64,000 bases of DNA from positions 319,445-383,444 of the forward strand of contig NC_092541.1 in assembly GCF_037038585.1 (NCBI RefSeq). The letters run 5' to 3'. Under the pieces are notes generated by a model, which was given only the letters and a program-made list of their open reading frames with translations, had not been told where the DNA came from and ran no database searches. Below, piece by piece: positions 1-11,265 of the stretch. How positions within the stretch are numbered: position 1 is the stretch's first letter; each line of letters begins with the position of its first letter. The stretch is from Patagioenas fasciata. Lineage: Eukaryota > Chordata > Aves > Columbiformes > Columbidae. Position numbers and translations under genes: made by a program.

Positions 1-507
1 GCACGGGAGTGGCTGTGCACGTGTTAGCGCGCGTGTGTGTGCAGTTTGCACGGGCGCGGGGGGGTGTGTGTGCTTCGTTGCACAAGTGTGGGCGTGCAGG
101 CGTTTGCACGCACATGTGTTTGCGCAGCACCCAGCCTGCCAGCGCACGCCTTGCACACGCGTGTGCACACCCCTCCACCCCAGAGCCTGCCCTGTGTCAC
201 CCGTGTCCCAGCACTGTTACCAAGGAGTTAAGGGGGGCCGTGCCCACCCCCGGACCACGTGATTCCTGGGGTGTGGAAGGGCACATGGGGCTGTGGCCAT
301 AGGGTGCCGAGGCCGTAGGGTGCTGTGCTATAGGGTGCTGTCGCTTTAAGCTGCCCTGGCTATAAGTGGCTGCCGCGGCTATAAGGTAGTGTGTCCGTAA
401 TCCCCTCTGTCCATAAGCTGCTGGGGCTATAAGGCACCGGGGCCGTGCAGTGCGGTGTCTGCACGGTGCTGTGCGCGGTGTCTGCACGGTGCTGTGCGCT
501 GGCAGCC
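1..507. other. 5' flank of the RETSAT-like gene
   Basis: No gene is visible. The first 200 bases are rich in GTGTGCAC-type alternating purine/pyrimidine sequence. From about 290 to 440 runs a degenerate repetition of CTATAAGG/CATAGGG motifs. Positions 452-474 and 475-497 are an exact 23-bp tandem duplication ending 10 bases before the ATG at 508. The ORFs that cross this stretch have no recognisable protein content. Confidence 0.6.
361..433 (+). promoter_or_regulatory. cluster of TATA-like boxes before the RETSAT-like gene
   Basis: TATAAG occurs at 361-366, 380-385 and 428-433, with a related CATAAG at 412-417. All are on the coding strand within 150 bases of the start codon. A TATA at 428 would place transcription start near 458 and leave a 5' UTR of about 50 bases. 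The boxes may simply be copies of one degenerate repeat. Promoter use is inferred from position only. Confidence 0.35.
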
Positions 508-3500
508 ATGTGGGTCACGCTGCTGCTGCTGGTGGCCCTGGGCACGCTGGCGCTGGGGCTGGTGGCCCGACGGCTGCTGTCCCCGGCCGGCAACCCCTTT
601 GCCTGGCCACCCCCGGGGCCCCCCCGCCCGCTGGTGACGGACCCGCGCGCCCGTGACAAGGTCCTGAAGCGCGGTGAGTGCCGGCGCACGCCGTCCGTCT
701 GTCCGTCCCGTTGCTCTGGCGCGCTGTCCGTCCGCGCGGCCCGGGGCTCACGCACGCGCGTGTGCAGGGTTCAGCGCCCGCCGGGTGCCGGCGCAGCTGG
801 ACGCCGTGGTCATCGGCAGCGGCGTGGGGGGGCTGGCGGCCGCGGGGACCCTGGCCCGGGCGGGCAAGCGGGTGCTGGTGCTGGAGCAGCACGACCGGGC
901 CGGCGGGTGCACCCACACCTTCCAGGAGCAGGACACCGAGTTCGACGTGGGTAAGGACCCCGCACCCCCAAACCTCCCTGCCCCCACCCCAGCACCCTGG
1001 GCACTGCCCGTGCCTGCGTGTGCAGAGTGTGCAGGTGCGTGCAGTGAGTGTGTGTGTGTGCGTGCAGTGTGTGCGTGCAGTGAGTGTGTGTGTATGTGCA
1101 GTGAGTGTGTGCGTGCAGTGAGTGTGTGTGTGCAGTGAGTGCAATGTGAGTGTGTGCGGTGAGTGTGTGTAGTGTGTGCGGTGAGTGTGTGCAGTGTGTG
1201 CGGTGAGTGTGTGCAGTGTGTGTGCAGTGAGTGTGTGCAGTGTGTGCGGTGAGTGTGTGCAGTGTGTGCAGTGTGTGTGCAGTGTGTGTGAGTGTGTGTG
1301 GCAGTGAGTGTGTGCAGTGTGTGTGCAGTGAGTGTGTGCAGTGTGTGTGAGTGTGTGTGCAGTGAGTGTGTGCAGTGTGTGTGCAGTGTGTGCAGTGTGT
1401 GTGAGTGTGTGTGCAGTGAGTGTGTGCAGTGTGTGTACAGTGTGTGTGCAGTGTGTGTGCAGTGTGTGTGAGTGTGCAGTGAGTGTGTGCAGTGTGTGTG
1501 CAGTGTGTGCAGTGTGTGTGCAGTGTGTGCAGTGTGTGTGCAGTGAGTGTGTGCAGTGTGTGTGCAGTGAGTGTGTGCAGTGTGTGTGAGTGTGTGTGCA
1601 GTGAGTGTGTGCAGTGTGTGTGCAGTGTGTGTGCAGTGAGTGTGTGCAGTGTGTGTGCAGTGTGTGTGCAGCGAGCGTGTGCAGCTGCACTGTGCTCCCA
1701 GCCCACACCACCTCTCGCAGACGAAGGTCAAACCCGTGATTCCCCACCTGCCACCCTGGGGGGTCCCGCCGCGTGTCCCGGGGGGGCAGCGCTGTCCCCG
1801 CTGACCCCGTCCCGCAGGCATCCACTACGTGGGGCAGATGCACGAGGGCAGCATGCTGCGCGTGGCGCTGGACCAGCTGACGGACGGGCAGCTGCGCTGG
1901 CAGCGCCTCCCCGACCCCTACGACGAGGTGGCGCTGGGCCCACGGCGCTTCCAGCTCCGCTCCGGCAAAACCGCGTTCGCCGCCGCGCTGGAGGAGCAGT
2001 TCCCGGCCGAGCGCGCCGCCATCGCCGAGTTCATGCGCGTCTCCAAGGTGGGAGCTCGGGGGCACCTTCCCGTGCCGGGGGCACGTCCCCCGCGTGTGGT
2101 GCTGGGTCCCCTCCGGCTCACGGTGTGGGTGTGGGGATGGTGGTGGTGGCACCGGTGGGTCTGGGTGGGGCTGTGGGTGACGGGTGGACGTGGGTGACAG
2201 TCGTGGTGGGGAGGGGGCAGTGAGAATGGTGGGAACAAGGGCCACAGGCACGGACGGGACACGGGCGATGGGTGTGTTAGGGACAAGTGTGATGGGCACG
2301 GTGGGGACAAGTCATGGGGATGGTGGGGACCTCAGTGGTGCTGGGGACACGGGCGGTGCCGGGGCGGTGCCGGGGGGAGGACGCGGTGGCTGGGGTGACA
2401 GGGCTGTCCCCGCAGATGGCCTCGCGGCACGTGGCGCTGCTGGCCGTGGTGAAGCTGGTGCCGCGCTGGGTGGCCGCGCTGCTGGTCCGCACCGGCCTCA
2501 TCTACCGGATCTCGCCCGTGTTCCGCCTGGCGGCCACCAGCCACAGTGACGCGGTGGCCCGGCTGACGGCCGACCCCGACCTGCGTGCCCTGCTCAGCTA
2601 CCTCTTCTATGGTCAGGGCTGTCGCGATAGGGAGGTGGTGATGGAGCAGACTGCTGTCCCAATAGGGGAGGTTGTGTCGTGATAGGGGTGGCGGCGTCAA
2701 AATAGGGGAGGGTGGTGTTGCAGTGGGGCAGGTTGTCACAGTACAGGAGAGCTGTGTCACCGTGGGGAGGGATGTATCGTGACAGTAAGAGCCACGTCAC
2801 GATAGGGGAGACCATGTAGGCGGGGGCTGGCTGTGCCTGTCCTCGTTGTCCCGGTTGTCCCCACTGTCCCCGTGTCCCCAGGCACGGCCCCGCGGGACTC
2901 CAGCTTCCTGGTGAACCTGCTGATGGTGCATCACTACCAGCGCGGGGCCTGGTACCCGTGGGGGGGGGCCAGCGAGATCGCCTTCCACGCCATCGCCCCC
3001 ATCGAGCGTGCGGGGGGCGCCGTGCTGGTGCGCGCCCCCGTCACCCGCATCCTCGTGTCCCCCACCGGCACCGCCCAGGGTGAGCGCTGACCCCATCCCA
3101 CGGGGGGACACGCTCGGGACAGGGCTCTGCCCCTCACCGCCCTGCCCCCCAGGGGTGGTGGTGCAGAAGGGCCCCGGCGAGGAGGAGGTGGAGATCTCGG
3201 CACCCCTCGTCATCTCCGACGCCGGCGTCTTCAACACCTTCAGCAAGCTGCTGCCCCCCGAGCTGCGCAGCCACCCAGGTACCGTGTCCCCATGTCCTGT
3301 GCCCCCAGCGCCCCCGGCGTCCTCTCCGCAGGGACAGGGCGTCACGTCCCGCGTCCCCGCAGGCGTCCGCGCCCGCCTGGCCATGGTGCGGCCCAGCATG
3401 GGCTCCTTCCTGGTGTTCGTGGGGCTGCGGGGCAGCGCGGCCGAGCTGGGGCTGCCGCCCACCAACTTCTGGATCTACCCCCACAACGACCTGGACAACA

Positions 3501-5053
3501 TGTAAGGGCCCCCCCGCATGCCGGGGTGCATGGTGGGTTTGGGGGTGCACAGGGGTGCATGGTGGGTTTGGGGGTGCACGGTGGGTTTGGGGGTGCACAG
3601 TGGGTTTGGGGGTGCACAGGGGTGCACGGTGGGTTTGGGGGTGCACAGTGGGTTTGGGGGTGCACAGGGGTGCACGGTGGGTTTGGGGGTGCACAGTGGG
3701 TTTGGGGGTGCACAGGGGTGCACGGTGGGTTTGGGGGTGCACAGTGGGTTTGGGGGTGCACAGGGGTGCACGGTGGGTTTGGGGTGCACAGGGGTGCGCG
3801 GTGGTTTGGGGGTGCACGCTGCTGCCCACAGGATGACCCGCTACGCGTCCCTGAGCCGCGACGAGGTCCCCGACAACCTGGCCATGATGTTCATCACCTT
3901 CCCCGCCGCCAAGGACCCCACCTACGAGCAGCGGCACCCAGGTACCAGGTGGGGGGCCCTGTGGCCCCTCCAGCTCTGCAGCCCTGACCCACACAACTTC
4001 GCAAGCTCGGAGGCTCCTCGTTCCCCCGGTGGGATGACGGGGACAGCGCCACCGCTGGCACAGCCGCCAGCGTCCCCCACCATGGGGCGGGGCGTCACCG
4101 GCTGTGCCCCCCAGGCCGGTCGTGCATGACCATCCTGACCATGGCGCGGTACGAGTGGTTCCAGGACTGGGCCGGCACCCGCGCCAAGCACCGCGGCCCC
4201 GACTACCAGCGCTACAAACGGGACATCGCGCAGCGGCTGCTGGAGCGGGCGCTGCTGCGCTTCCCACACCTGCGCGAAAAGGTGGGGCCCGCGCCGTCCC
4301 CCCGCCGTGGCCCCCGCCACCCAGGGGGTGCGGTGGGGTTTGGGGGTCCTGTGGGGATGGGGTGCCCCAGCGCCCCATGGGGTGGGGGCAGGGTGCCCTG
4401 CAAAGCTGTGGGGCAGCGCGGCCCCCAGGACCCCGCGCGTGGGGCAGCGCGCGCTGGCCCTGCTGTGGTGGGACAGGTCTGCCTGTGCCCCCCGTGCCCC
4501 CCAGCGTGCCCCGGCGCCCTGTGCCCCCGCAGGTGGAGTTTGTGGAGGCGGCGTCGCCGCTCACCAACCAGCACTACCTGGGGGCTCCGCGGGGGGAGAT
4601 GTACGGCGCCGAGCACGACGTCGCCCGCTTCACCCCGGCCGTGGTGGCCGCCATGAGGGCAGAGACGCCCGTCAAGAACCTCTACCTGACAGGTGAGGGT
4701 CCCGCGCCCCCCGTCCCTCTGTCCCCGTGCCCATGTCCCTGCAGCACGGGGGCCGTCCCCGCTGGGGGTGGCCGTGTCCCCGGGGTGGCCCTGTCCCACG
4801 GCGGCCGTCCCCAGGGCAGGACGTGTTCAGCTGCGGGCTGGCGGGGGCCCTGCACGGGGGGCTGCTCTGCGCCTCCACCATCCTGGGCCGCCTGCTCTAC
4901 CTGGACCTGCTGCTCCTCAAGAAGAGGATCAAGTGGCGCCTGCGCCAGCGAGCGGCACGCGCAGCTGGGGACGGCGGCTCTGGGGACACCGGCCGCAGGG
5001 ACACGGGTTGTGGGGACAGCCCCGTGGCAGAGAGCGAGCTCCCAAGCCAATAA
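508..5053 (+). CDS. retinol saturase-like FAD-dependent oxidoreductase (RETSAT paralog), 11 exons
   Basis: Coding exons: 508-673, 768-950, 1818-2047, 2416-2611, 2882-3079, 3153-3278, 3363-3501, 3832-3941, 4115-4281, 4533-4692, 4815-5053. They join in phase to 637 residues (human RETSAT is 610). Residues 1-20 form a hydrophobic N-terminal anchor ([12 protein letters not shown]). The Rossmann/FAD motif GSGVGG lies at about 72-77, followed by [14 protein letters not shown]. The family blocks TGIHY-like ([10 protein letters not shown]), GSSEIAFH-like ([10 protein letters not shown]), SPLTNQ and NLYLTGQDVF are all kept, and the C-terminus is basic ([14 protein letters not shown]). RETSAT reduces the 13,14 double bond of all-trans-retinol in the ER membrane; the substrate of this paralog is unknown. 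Its place beside COL1A1 differs from that of human RETSAT on chromosome 2, so I call it a paralog and give no symbol. The exon 4 donor is GTCAGG, a weak site. Confidence 0.9.
1035..1685. repeat. TG-rich satellite (TGTGTGCAGTGAG-type) in RETSAT-like intron 2
   Basis: About 650 bases of TGTGTGCAG and TGAGTGTGTGCAG units fill most of the intron between exons 2 and 3. The array has no stop in several frames on either strand, so it yields long spurious reading frames of Cys/Val or His/Thr composition. Alternating purine/pyrimidine runs make it a candidate Z-DNA former. Confidence 0.9.
3518..3826. repeat. minisatellite in RETSAT-like intron 7
   Basis: Tandem units of about 20 bases built on GGGTGCACAGTGGGTTTGG and GGGTGCACAGGGGTGCACGG alternate into a higher-order period of about 62 bases, repeated four to five times. 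They fill the intron between exons 7 and 8. This is non-coding; the ORFs across it are artefacts. Confidence 0.85.
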
Positions 5054-5054
5054 A
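5049..5054 (+). terminator. poly(A) signal AATAAA overlapping the RETSAT-like stop codon
   Basis: The last codons read CCA AGC CAA TAA, and the next base is A. The hexamer AATAAA at 5049-5054 therefore contains the stop codon at 5051-5053. No other canonical signal follows within 100 bases. The 3' UTR would be only about 15-25 bases if this signal is used. Confidence 0.55.
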
Positions 5055-5169
5055 CCCTGACGTCCAGCTGGCCTGGGTCCGTCTGTCGGGATGGGGATGG
5101 GGCCGGGAATGGGATGGGATGGGGATGGTGACAGGGACAGAAATGGGGACAAGGATGAGATGGGGATGG

Positions 5170-5297
5170 AAAGGGAACTGGGGACAGGGTCCCCACAGGG
5201 CAGAGGGCGCGTGGTCCTGGCAGAGCTGGTGGCAGACGTGGCAGCTCATGGTGAAGAAGGTGAGGGCTATTAGGATGATGATGAAGAACATGATCCT
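5170..5297 (-). other. possible small hydrophobic/Cys-rich exon, unrecognised
   Basis: On the minus strand an acceptor-like TGTCCCCAG ends at 5297. It is followed by an open stretch with ATG at 5291-5289 that reads MFFIIILIALTFFTMSC and then a CHVCHQLC cysteine/histidine cluster. It looks like one short membrane segment with a Cys-rich juxtamembrane part. The frame stays open to about 4930 with no clear donor or stop near the motif, and part of the hydrophobicity comes from a GAT-rich simple repeat. I do not recognise a family. It could be chance. Confidence 0.2.
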
Positions 5298-7224
5298 GGG
5301 GACACGAGAGGCGTGTGCTGGGGGCTGCAGAGCCCCCCCCGCCACCCTGGGGTCCCTGTCCCCCGCAGTTCTGTTCCCACACCGCTGGGTCGTGGCTCTC
5401 CCAGGTCCCCAACCTCCCCCCCACCCCCGGGGACCCTGTCCGGGCACAACACCCTCTGTAGGGTGACCCCGGCCTCCGTCCCCTCCCCCTGCCAATGAAC
5501 CCTGGCACCGCGTCACCCTCCTCATCACCGACAGACTCTGGACCCTGGTGCCGGGGTCACCCCACCCCCTGCACCCCCTGCCCCTTGCGCACTTTGTCCT
5601 GGGTGGGGGCGTCTGGGGTCAGCTGGGCCACTCTGGGGACTTCTTTTAGGGGTGGGACCAAACTGAGGGTGCTGGTGACCTGCTGCGGGGTGCTGCCCCC
5701 AGCTGGGTCCCTGGCCCTGCACCCCGCGTGCCCAGCGCGGGGGGTGAGGAGGGCGGGAGGCGGCGGGGGGGGCCGGTCCCGGGTGTGAAGAGCCCGCTGA
5801 GCTCCCAAAGCCGATCAGCGCAGGCCGTGCCGGGGGGTCCTCGCGCCGGGGGTCCCACACCGCGGGGCTGGGGGCGACGAGTGGGCGAGTCACCCAAGGA
5901 GAGGCGGGGAGGCGGTGGCAGAGGGCACACTGGGTGGGGGACAAGGGGACAGCGTGGGGCTGACCCACGGCGCTGGGGGAGAAGGGGGCTGGTGAGCAGG
6001 GGCCCAGGGGTGCGGGGGGGCCAGGGCGCTGCCCTAAGCAGGATCATCCCCATAAGGGGTTTATGGCCACCCAGGCACGGGGGCTTTGCCGCGCAGGCCA
6101 CGCTGCGGCTCCGGGAGCCTAATTGGCTCAAGAGCTTAACGAGGGATTTGCTGCCTAGTGTCCTCCTGTGTCCCTGGTGGGTCCCACACTGGGGACCCCC
6201 AAAATCAGCCTTGGTCTGAGGTAGAGCCCCCCACCCCGGGGACGAGGGGGTGTCCGGGCCGGTTTGCCACGGGCGGGTGGGATTGAACCGGGGCGGGAGG
6301 CAGAAACGGCCGTGAGGCCGAACCCGGCCGGACGTGGGAACGGGGGTGCACGTGCATCCCCACATGTGCACGGACATCCCCCCACATGGAGCCCCCCCCA
6401 TCGATGTGTCCCGTGCCCACAGGGACCGGGGTCCCGGTCTGTCCCCTCCGTGTCCCCCCCGCCGCGGTGCCAGCGGCTCTGGCGGGCGCAGCCCTGCCCC
6501 GGCAGCGGGGACCGGCGCTGTCCCCAGACAACCCCACCCTGCCACGGCCTGTTTCCCAGCCCAGGACCGGGGGACAGGGCAGCTGGTCACCGGTGCCACC
6601 TCGGCACAGCCACACGGGGTGGGGCACGCCAGTGTCCCACCGAGCCCCCATTGTGGCACAGGGCGGGAGGAGCGCGGTGACACCGCGGGTGACCCCCTGC
6701 CCCCCCGCTCCCCCCGCCGCTCTTGGTTGAGTTGCCGGCGCTGCCGGCGCTCGCAGACACACGGTTGCATAAGTGGCTCCGCCAAGGGACCCCGAAAATG
6801 TGAGAACTGGCTCCGGGAACCTCCCGTGGGGCCCGGGCAGGGCCCCCATGCTGCAGCGGCACAGCCCCTGCCTCAGTTTCCCCGGGGGGCTGAGACATCG
6901 CTGGGCACATGGCCTGAGACCCCAAAACGGACCCAGCCGCTGCTCCCCAGGGACGGGGACGCGGCCGACGGGACCACGTGCGTGTCCGTCCCCGTCCCTG
7001 CGCCCTGTCCAGGCCACTGCCACCCTGACCCCCTCTGCGCCCCCTGCCTGGCCCCGCACCCCCCCGCGGCCCATCTCTCCCCCCCCGGCCCGTTCCTCCC
7101 AGCTCTGCTGTTTGCAGCGGCTTTTTCCACAGCGGCTGCCAAGAGCCGCTAATGAGAAACAAACGGGCTGGTCCGATTCTGCTGCTCCCGGCCCACGCGC
7201 CTCCCCGCGGAGCCGCGTCCGTGT

Positions 7225-7545
7225 GCCATGGGCTGCGCGGTGCCGCCGGGTGCCGCCATCCCTGGGCAGCGCGGTGCCGCCGGGTGCCACCATCCCTGGG
7301 CAGCGCGGTGCCGCCGGGTGCCGCCATCCCTGGGCAGCGCGGTGCCGCCGGGTGCCACCATCCCTGGGCAGCGCGGTGCCACCGGGTGCCGCCATCCCTG
7401 GGCAGCGCGGTGCCGCCGGGTGCCACCATCCCTGGGCTGCGCGGTGCCACCGGGTGCCGCCATCCCTGGGCAGCGCGGTGCCGCCGGGTGCCGCCATCCC
7501 TGGGCAGCGCGGTGCCGCCGGGTGCCACCATCCCTGGGCATCTCC
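7225..7545. repeat. 34-bp minisatellite
   Basis: About nine near-identical 34-bp units contain GGGTGCCGCCATCCCTGGGC and GCGCGGTGCCGCC. Spacing of the CATCCC core (7257, 7291, 7325) is exactly 34 bases. Units vary at a few positions only, which suggests recent expansion. Confidence 0.9.
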
Positions 7546-7954
7546 ATCCCACCGCGGCCGCGGACCGAGGGTCCCATCGTCCCCCGGCAGCTCCTCCGCC
7601 GCGTGTCCCCAGGGCCGTGGTCGGGCCGGGCGCAAGGGTGACGCGGGAGGTGTGAGGAGTCCCGAGCTGTCCCCTCCCGGGTCCCCGGCCCCCACGGGGG
7701 CTGCAGCCAAGCCCGCGCTGTTCAGTTGGCCCCCAGCTGGCCCCCAGTTATCTGCGGCTCCGCTCACATTTTCCACTGAGCTGTGTTTGTGTTCAAAAGG
7801 CAGCGGAAGGAGGGGAGGGGGCGCAGGAGAGGGGCAGAGACCCCCCCGGGTTAGCACGGTGGGGAGGGGATGGGGTAGGGGGAAGGTCCATTTCTGGAGG
7901 CGGGGATGGGAACGGGATTCTCACCCAGGGAGGGAGCGTTGTCCAGGGACGGGA

Positions 7955-8445
7955 GCAGCGAGATGGGAGCGGTGCAGGGGGACAGGAGCGGTACCCGGGA
8001 CAGGAGTGGTACCTGGGGACAGAGCGGCACCCGGGACAGGCACACTGCCCGGGGACAGGAGCGGCACCCGGGACAGGCACACTGCCTGGGGACAGAGCGG
8101 CACCCGGGACAGGCACACTGCCCGGGGACAGGAGCGGTACCCGGGACAGGCACACTGCCTGGGGACAGGAGCGGCACCCGGGACAGGCACACTGCCCGGG
8201 GACAGGAGCGGTACCCGGGACAGGCACACTGCCTGGGGACAGGAGCGGCACCCGGGACAGGCACACTGCCCGGGGACAGGAGCGGTACCCGGGACAGGCA
8301 CACTGCCCGGAGACAGGAGCGGTACCCGGGACAGGCACACTGCCCGGAGACAGGAGCGGTACCCGGGACAGGCACACTGCCCGGGGACAGGAGCGGTACC
8401 CGGGACAGGCACACTGCCTGGGGACAGGCACACCGCCCAGGGACG
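7955..8445. repeat. 37-bp minisatellite
   Basis: About 13 units of roughly 37 bases carry CAGGCACACTGCCCGGGGAC and GGAGCGGTACCCGGGA. The CAGGCACAC core recurs at 8037 and 8074 and onward at that period. There are no unique spacers between units, so this is not a CRISPR-like array. Confidence 0.9.
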
Positions 8446-9744
8446 GAGCGTGACCTGGGGAGGGAGGACGGCTGGGTGTGGGAGCGTTGGTGGGAGCGGT
8501 ACCCAGCGATGGAGCAGCACCCAGAGCTGGCGCAGGCGTCGTGTGAGCCAAACCCTCAGCTCCCCTTCGTCACGGCCCCGAGGCTGCCGGGGTGGCGATG
8601 GCCGCCCAGCCCCATGGCGGGTGCTCCCCCAAAGCCCCCTCCTCATCCTCAGGCTCCGCAGGACCCCGGGGAGGCAAACGCCCTGTGGCCGGGGCCGCGG
8701 GGCCGGGCCGGTTCCTCGAGCGAGCGCGCGGCTGCCAGGCGCTGGCGCGTGCCGTGCGCACCGGCGGGGACGGCACCGGCGCCGGATCCGCGCGCTGCTT
8801 CCTCGAAGGAGCCGCCGCCGCCTGCCAGGGTGACGCTGGCGGCGCAGGCCTGACCTGGTTTCTCTCTTCCAGCCCTTTTCGCTCCGACACCGCTCTGGCC
8901 CAGCCTGGCCGCGGCACCGCCGACGGCTTCCTGTGGGGGTGGAGGAATCTGGCACCCGGCCGGCGGGGCCGGGAGCCGACGCCGCGCACCGCCCGGCACC
9001 GCGGCCCCCAGCACCGCCAGCCCCAGACACCGGGGCTCCGACACCCCCACCGAGTACGGGCCCTGGGGTCGAGTCCCCCCATGGCAATGGGGACGTTGCA
9101 GGGGGGGCGGAGGTAGCAAGGAGCGGCCCATGTGTGACCCGCCATGTGTGCACACGCGTGACATGGGCATGTGGAGCCGGCTGGTGCTGCCTGGCACACG
9201 CGTGTGCACGAGGTGGGAGAGCGGGTGGGGGGCTGGGAGCTGGGGGTGGTGGGGGCTCAACCCCCTGTGACACACCAGAGAATCCCCACCGCCTCCCCGG
9301 AGCAGCTGCACAGCAGGGCCTGGCTGTCCCTGTCCCTGTCCCTGTCCCCTGCAGTGTGACCAGCAGCTCCCTGGGGACGGGTGCTGGGGGCTGCTCCAGC
9401 TGGGAGCACCCCTGGGTGCCGGGGACCCCGGGGGACACACGGGTGGGGCCTAGGGGTGGCCAGAGGGGGACGGGGGGGTGGACGGAGGCACCGACGGAGG
9501 AGAGGGGACGGATGGAGCAGAGAGAGGAAGGGAGGGTGCGTGGGCATGGGGGGGCGGGAGGGCTGAATAAAGGAATGCAGAGCAGTGGGGTGGATGGAGG
9601 GATGGGTGGGAAAAGGGACGGACAGGGCAAGGGACGGATGGTGGAGGACGGACGGGCGGCTGGAGCGACGGGTGGCCAAGGGGGACATTTAACAGCGTGA
9701 CATCAACAGACCCTGAGAGAAAACGCTGCCTTCCCCAGGGGTGC

Positions 9745-9945
9745 AGCCACAATGCTGCCCACAGTGTGTCCCCAAGGCTGTGTCCCCACAGCTGCCCGTG
9801 GTGTGTCCCCAGTGCTGCCCACAGTGTGTCCCCAAAGCTGTGTCCCCACAGCTGCCCGTGGTGTGTCCCCAGTGCTGCCCACAGTGTGTCCCCAAAGCTG
9901 TGTCCCCACAGCTGCCCGTGGTGTGTCCCCAGCGCTGCCCGTGGC
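9745..9945. repeat. 60-bp tandem repeat, about three copies
   Basis: Units have a period of exactly 60 bases, starting near 9781, 9841 and 9901. Each contains CCCACAGCTGCCCGTGGTG and CCCCAGTGCTGCCCACAG. Copies differ by one or two bases. Confidence 0.85.
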
Positions 9946-10744
9946 ACCGTGCGGCACGTCCAGGCCCCCGTGGCGGTGCCCGGGCCGGTGGCCGTGGACT
10001 GCAGCCCCCCGGGGGCGGGCAGGGTGGGGACCGGCCCGCCATGGGGCGGGGGCCCCTCTCCGGCCCCCGGACCCCCCCGCCTGCCGACGTGGAGGCTGCG
10101 CCGGAGACGTGTCAGCGGGGGGGGCGAGGGAGCCGCCTGTGCTGCCCCCAGGCTGGGGGGCTTGTGGCAGCTGCCCCGCCGAGGGAGGTGGCACTGGCTG
10201 GGGGTCAGAGGAGTGTGGGGGACACCGCAGCCACTCACCGGTCCCTGCCAGCCGCGGCCATGGTCCCCGTCCCTGCGCGGGGACGTATCTGCTTCCAATT
10301 AGGGCTCGTGGTCCAGCGCCACGCTGGGTGGGCTGGAGGGGCTGGAGTGGGGGTTCGCCCCTGTACCCCGCCGCTGCCTCCCACGGGCTCTGCCGTGCGC
10401 CGGAGGGATCACAGCCCGTGACAGCGCGGGACACCGTGGGCACCCCCACAGCCCCGCTGGCCCTGCCGTGCCTCAGTTTCCCCTCGCGAGCGGGCGCACA
10501 CGTGTGCGTGGGCCGGGACAGACGGGCGGGCCGCGGGGTCCGAGGGGAGGAAAGCGCTTTTTTACTTTCTTTGGCTTTGCTCCAATTTCATCCCTTTGAA
10601 ATCCTTTTGTTGAGTGGCCACGCCCCGGACACGCCCACGCGGGCTGGCCACGCCCCTCCCCACTTCACACCCCCGGGTTTCCACGATGGCCGGAGCCGGT
10701 GCCAGAGCGGCAGCACCGGACGGGACGTGGCGGGAGAGAGGGGG

Positions 10745-11265
10745 CTGGGAGGGGACACCGTGGGGATGGGGGACACCGTGGGGATGGGAAACACCATGGG
10801 GATGGGGACACCGTGGGGATGGGGACACCGTGGGGATGGGACACAGAAGGGGATGTGGGACACAGAAGGGGATGTGGGACACAGAAGGGATGGAGACACC
10901 GTGGGGATGGGAACACCGTGGGGATGTGGGACACGGAAGGGATGGGGACACCGTGGGGATGGGGAACACCGTGGGGATGGGACACTGTGGGGATGGAACA
11001 CCGTGGGGATGGGGGACACCGTGGGGATGTGGGACAATGTGAAGATGGGGAACACCATGGGGATGGGGACACCATGGGGATGGGGACACCGTGGGGATGG
11101 GGGACACCGTGGGGATGGGACACAGAAGGGGATGTGTGACACAGAAGGGATGGGGACACCATGGGGATGGGGACACTGTGGGGATGGGGGACACGGAAGG
11201 CATGGGGACACCGTGGGGATGGGGACACGGAAGGCATGGGGACACCGTGGGGAGCAGCTGGCTGT
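10745..11265. repeat. 17-19-bp G-rich minisatellite
   Basis: The core CCGTGGGGATGGGGACA is repeated about 28 times, with GGGACACAGAAGG variants mixed in. It is strongly G-rich on the plus strand with many GGGG runs, so quadruplex formation is plausible. It is non-coding. Confidence 0.85.

Noticed and set aside
515-2299. Minus-strand 594-codon His/Thr-rich ORF and its overlapping neighbours
   Set aside because: They read the TG-rich satellite of RETSAT-like intron 2. The exons of the RETSAT-like gene on the other strand explain the rest.
508-5053. True RETSAT ortholog
   Set aside because: Sequence blocks fit the family, but the position beside COL1A1 is not the RETSAT locus. I keep it as a paralog without a symbol.
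7955-8445. Regular 37-bp repetition resembling a CRISPR array
   Set aside because: Units abut without unique spacers and the genome is vertebrate, so it is a minisatellite.
8570-9116. CpG-rich ORFs on both strands as a possible single-exon gene
   Set aside because: Composition alone keeps the frames open. No domain, signal peptide or convincing start is visible. A CpG island without a known gene is the most I can say.
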